DNA of 35,440 bases, taken from assembly GCA_945883565.1 (NCBI GenBank), contig CAMCXO010000025.1:1-35440 (forward strand), given 5' to 3'. The stretch comes from Chryseobacterium gleum. GTDB lineage: Bacteria > Bacteroidota > Bacteroidia > Flavobacteriales > Schleiferiaceae. Within the stretch, counting starts at the first letter, position 1. Every line of letters starts with the position of its first letter. A program made the translations under genes and the position numbers. Under the pieces are notes generated by a model, which saw only the letters and a list, made by a program, of their open reading frames with translations, ran no database searches and was not told the origin of the DNA. Below, piece after piece: positions 33,628 to 35,440 of this stretch.

Positions 33628-34296
33628 ATGAAACCCATTTATACCTTACTCTTTTTGTGCTTCGGTCTTTTTGGTCAATTGTGGGCACAGCCCAAACCCC
33701 ATCAAAAAAGACAAGACCTAATTTTTTACATCATCACCCATAACCAGTTTCTAAATACCCCCACTTACTACGAAACCAGCTGGCAATCAAACGAACACCG
33801 CTTTCAGTTTATGTGGGAAACCAAGCCCGCCAAATTTTTTACTTTGGCCTATGGTCTAGGCTATACATCTTCAAATACCCATCACAATTTGGCCCTTAGC
33901 ACCGAACCCGAAACCGGAGAAACGGAATGGAATTTTTTATCAAGCAACAGCTATGAACGAAACTATTTAAATCGAAAAGCGGTAGAACTTCCCATTGAAT
34001 TCCGATTTAGGTTTCGCAGCCCAAAAGACCATGTTTACCGAGCGTATTTAGGTGGAAGCCTGGGCTATCAGTTTGCAAACTACAGCCGCTTAACCACCAA
34101 CCAGGCCAAAACCAGCCACCACCGCCTAAAAGCACTCTCTCCACTTCAATATGGAGTATACGTTAAGCTCGGATACCGTGTGCTAAGCCTTTTTGCCTAC
34201 TACGGTTTTTCGCCCATTTTTCAGAACCAGACCAACACCCCTAACGCCTTTCAAAACATAAATCAATTTAGCTTAGGCATCGCCATAGGCGGTTAA
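33628..34296 (+). CDS. Small outer-membrane beta-barrel protein
   Basis: The frame is open from 33493, but the ATG at 33628 begins a clear signal peptide (hydrophobic core LLFLCFGLFG, then LWAQ) and lies just after a TTTCTTTG box at 33599. The 222-residue product is rich in alternating strands with aromatic residues (FTLAYGLGYTSS, VELPIEFRFRFRS, YRAYLGGSLGYQF, FSLGIAIGG), the pattern of eight-strand porin-like barrels. No specific family or ligand is recognisable. An in-frame Met three codons upstream (33619) is also possible. Its last 4 bases overlap the convergent thioesterase gene. Confidence 0.7.
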   Translation: MKPIYTLLFLCFGLFGQLWAQPKPHQKRQDLIFYIITHNQFLNTPTYYETSWQSNEHRFQFMWETKPAKFFTLAYGLGYTSSNTHHNLALSTEPETGETEWNFLSSNSYERNYLNRKAVELPIEFRFRFRSPKDHVYRAYLGGSLGYQFANYSRLTTNQAKTSHHRLKALSPLQYGVYVKLGYRVLSLFAYYGFSPIFQNQTNTPNAFQNINQFSLGIAIGG

Positions 34297-34817
34297 AGCT
34301 TGTCTGGATAAAACAAAGCCTTCAGTTCAGTAGCCTCCTGCGCATCGAGTTTGCCCGCCAAAATAAGCGCCAACTGCCTGCGCCTCAATGCCCCATCATA
34401 ACGCTGCTTCTCAAGTTCCGTTTCAGGTTCTATAGCCGCAATTTGAATGGGCGTGCCCAGCTGATCAACCGCTACAAACGTATAAATGGCCTCATTGGCC
34501 TTTAAACGCGCACCATTCGGCGTATTTTCCTCGATAAAAACATCCACAAATACCTCCATCGAACTCCCAAACGCCCTACTCACCTTTGCCTCTAAAGTCA
34601 CAATACTCCCCTGAGGAATAGGGTGTTTAAACGAAACATTGTTAACCGAGGCCGTTACCACAATACGCCTGCTGTGCCTGTGCGCAGAAATGGCCGCACA
34701 ACGGTCCATCCACGACAACAGCTGCCCCCCAAACAAATTGTTCAGATTGTTAGTGTCGTTCGGCAACACAATTTCCGTCATAACCGTAAGCGATTCAGAA
34801 GGCCTTTTAGATAGCAT
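34293..34817 (-). CDS. Acyl-CoA thioesterase, hotdog fold (YciA/ACOT type)
   Basis: The 174-residue cytoplasmic protein has one hotdog domain with NNLNNLFGGQLLSWMDRCAAI, the central-helix motif of acyl-CoA thioesterases. TASVNNVSFKHPIPQGSIV and EAIYTFVAVDQLGTP follow in the usual order. It hydrolyses acyl-CoA to free acid and CoA; chain-length preference cannot be read here. A TTG at 34844 would add 9 residues, but a full promoter (-33 TTTG, -7 TAACTTTG) ends inside that extension, so the ATG at 34817 is preferred. Confidence 0.9.
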   Translation of the reverse strand: MLSKRPSESLTVMTEIVLPNDTNNLNNLFGGQLLSWMDRCAAISAHRHSRRIVVTASVNNVSFKHPIPQGSIVTLEAKVSRAFGSSMEVFVDVFIEENTPNGARLKANEAIYTFVAVDQLGTPIQIAAIEPETELEKQRYDGALRRRQLALILAGKLDAQEATELKALFYPDKL

Positions 34818-34841
34818 GCCCACAACATTAAAATAGAAGCC

Positions 34842-34870
34842 CAAAGTTACACCAGCATGTTCTACTCAAA
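34842..34870 (-). promoter_or_regulatory. Promoter of the acyl-CoA thioesterase gene
   Basis: The minus strand carries TTTG (plus 34867-34870), a 17-base spacer and TAACTTTG (plus 34842-34849), a perfect Bacteroidota-type promoter pair. The expected start site lies about 18 bases before the ATG at 34817. It is the best promoter match seen in the window. Confidence 0.65.
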
Positions 34871-34887
34871 ACGTTTAATAATGAAGA

Positions 34888-34905
34888 GGGCGCCCCCGCG
34901 CGGGG
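34888..34905. repeat. GC-rich double palindrome
   Basis: GGGCGCCC (34888-34895) overlaps CCCCGCGCGGGG (34894-34905), both perfect palindromes, in otherwise moderate-GC sequence. It is followed by TATAAAAACC. It could form a cruciform or be part of a dispersed repeat. Confidence 0.6.
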
Positions 34906-34980
34906 TATAAAAACCATATAAAGCCAAAACATCTCCAACCCCTCGCAGCCCGGGCTTTCCGCTCCAAGTCCTCGCCGCCA

Positions 34981-35028
34981 TTGTCTGAACCATGATTTTC
35001 CGGATTTAAGGATGGGCATGATTAATTC
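34981..35028. repeat. Dispersed-repeat-like segment
   Basis: The segment begins TTGTCTGAACCATGATT and contains CATGATT twice (34991 and 35017) and two GGATTTAAGGAT-like half units. TTGTCTG recurs at 35083. The pattern resembles short intergenic repeats I associate with Bacteroidota genomes; only one copy is in the window, so this is tentative. Confidence 0.35.
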
Positions 35029-35112
35029 AGAAGGCTTTGGTCAAGGCGGCTGCGGGCTTTACGCTGCAATCCCTGGCGCAGATTGTCTGGTTTTTCAGTT
35101 GTTTGTTGTTGT

Positions 35113-35157
35113 GAGACGTTGTTTTTTATTATAGAGACGTTGCATGCAAGGTCTCTA
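35113..35157. repeat. 26-bp palindrome with upstream direct repeat
   Basis: Positions 35132-35157 form a 26-bp palindrome centred on TGCATGCA with a single mismatch (35139/35150). Its left arm GAGACGTTG (35134) also occurs 21 bases upstream (35113). The arms could form a cruciform or an RNA hairpin. Confidence 0.7.
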
Positions 35158-35285
35158 CCGCACCGCCACGGAACAAAACACCGTTTGGTAAGATAATAAC
35201 CTTAGCCCCTTTTTGGATTGGATTCTTGTTTTTGAAACCTTCTAAAACAAAGCCATATGGCAACATAAGCTGCCTATAATGAATT

Positions 35286-35440
35286 ACATGGACCAAAAAA
35301 CATACATGCCCGCTTCAAAAAGCGCTTTACCCAAATTGAAGACCACAATGCCCGCTTAAAATGGCAGTAAAACCACATAAAAGAGCGCTAAAACCAAATT
35401 CATTACCGCCGTGCCCGCTTAGTAACACATCCATGCCCGA
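35286..35440. repeat. Degenerate 21-bp phased repeat array running off the right edge
   Basis: TGCCCGCTT recurs at 35307, 35349 and 35412, and TGCCCG at 35434. Between them AAACCACAT (35370) and AAACCAAAT (35391) keep the same 21-base phase; CCCAAATT (35330) also fits. AGCGCT occurs at 35321 and 35384, 63 bases apart. The units are mosaics of a few 9-10 base words. The array is cut by the window end, so its full length is unknown. Confidence 0.75.

Larger units (their letters stand above)
34871..35440. other. Non-coding, repeat-rich right end of the window
   Basis: No reading frame here has a credible start, length or family motif on either strand. The stretch holds a GC-rich palindrome (34888-34905), a segment starting TTGTCTGAACCATGATT with internal direct repeats (34981-35028), a palindrome with flanking direct repeat (35113-35157) and a 21-bp phased repeat (35286 to the edge). 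On the minus strand short open stretches read protein-like but are broken by stops. It resembles a dispersed intergenic repeat cluster or a decayed mobile sequence. Confidence 0.6.

Noticed and set aside
34828-35019. 63-residue minus-strand frame and other short protein-like stretches at the right end
   Set aside because: They have no start context, no family motif, overlap the thioesterase promoter and palindromes, and continue into stops; best explained as repeat sequence.
35286-35440. CRISPR array
   Set aside because: Repeat words are only about 9 bases, spacing is 21-63 bases, and the intervening sequence is itself repeated; no cas genes are present.

Overview
The window is a gene-dense, moderate-GC chromosomal segment of a member of the phylum Bacteroidota. 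The evidence is a large secreted protein with a gliding-motility-type (type IX secretion) C-terminal domain, many SCO/MauG/OMP-type envelope genes with lipoprotein signals, LysRS with the long C-terminal tail typical of the phylum, and promoter-like TAnnTTTG boxes just upstream of several genes (for example 5081, 28537, 34842). No rRNA, tRNA, CRISPR array, transposase or phage gene was seen.

Layout. 1-1530 (minus): truncated DUF192 lipoprotein overlapping lgt. 1677-7495 (plus): PlsC-like acyltransferase, a Trp-less MbnP-like lipoprotein, an MbnP-family lipoprotein, a diheme MauG/MbnH-like peroxidase, lysS and a SCO copper chaperone. 7640-11203 (plus): omega-amidase, two tandem FkbM methyltransferases and a DUF2807 adhesin-like protein. 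11200-12762 (minus): 3-hydroxyanthranilate dioxygenase and ACMS decarboxylase of the kynurenine route, divergent from an unusual SDR at 12815. 13616-17026 (plus): ATP-dependent DNA ligase, mltG and a SAM methyltransferase.

17058-20172 (minus) is a compact four-gene operon: small Cys-motif membrane protein, MbnP-family lipoprotein, MbnH-like diheme enzyme, and a beta-barrel protein with a CxxCxC N-terminus. 20272-28401 (minus) is a second four-gene operon with 2-bp gaps throughout: T9SS cargo, riboflavin synthase, a propeller/beta-barrel surface protein and a GT-C glycosyltransferase. 28562-31044 (plus): leucyl aminopeptidase and pdxA. 31048-33443 (minus): a phosphate-selective-type porin with an apparent frameshift near its end, and a classical cytochrome c peroxidase. 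33628-34817: a small beta-barrel protein and a convergent acyl-CoA thioesterase. 34871-35440 has no convincing gene and is full of repeat-like and palindromic sequence, including a 21-bp phased repeat that runs off the right edge.

The most interesting biology is the pair of separate MbnP/MbnH-like loci. In methanotrophs MbnH is a diheme enzyme that converts a Trp of MbnP into kynurenine and so creates a copper site. Here one locus adds a Trp-free MbnP-like paralogue and lies near a SCO chaperone. The other adds a cysteine-motif protein and a CxxCxC outer-membrane barrel, which together look like an envelope copper-handling module. That function is inference; the domain assignments come from motifs read in the translations.
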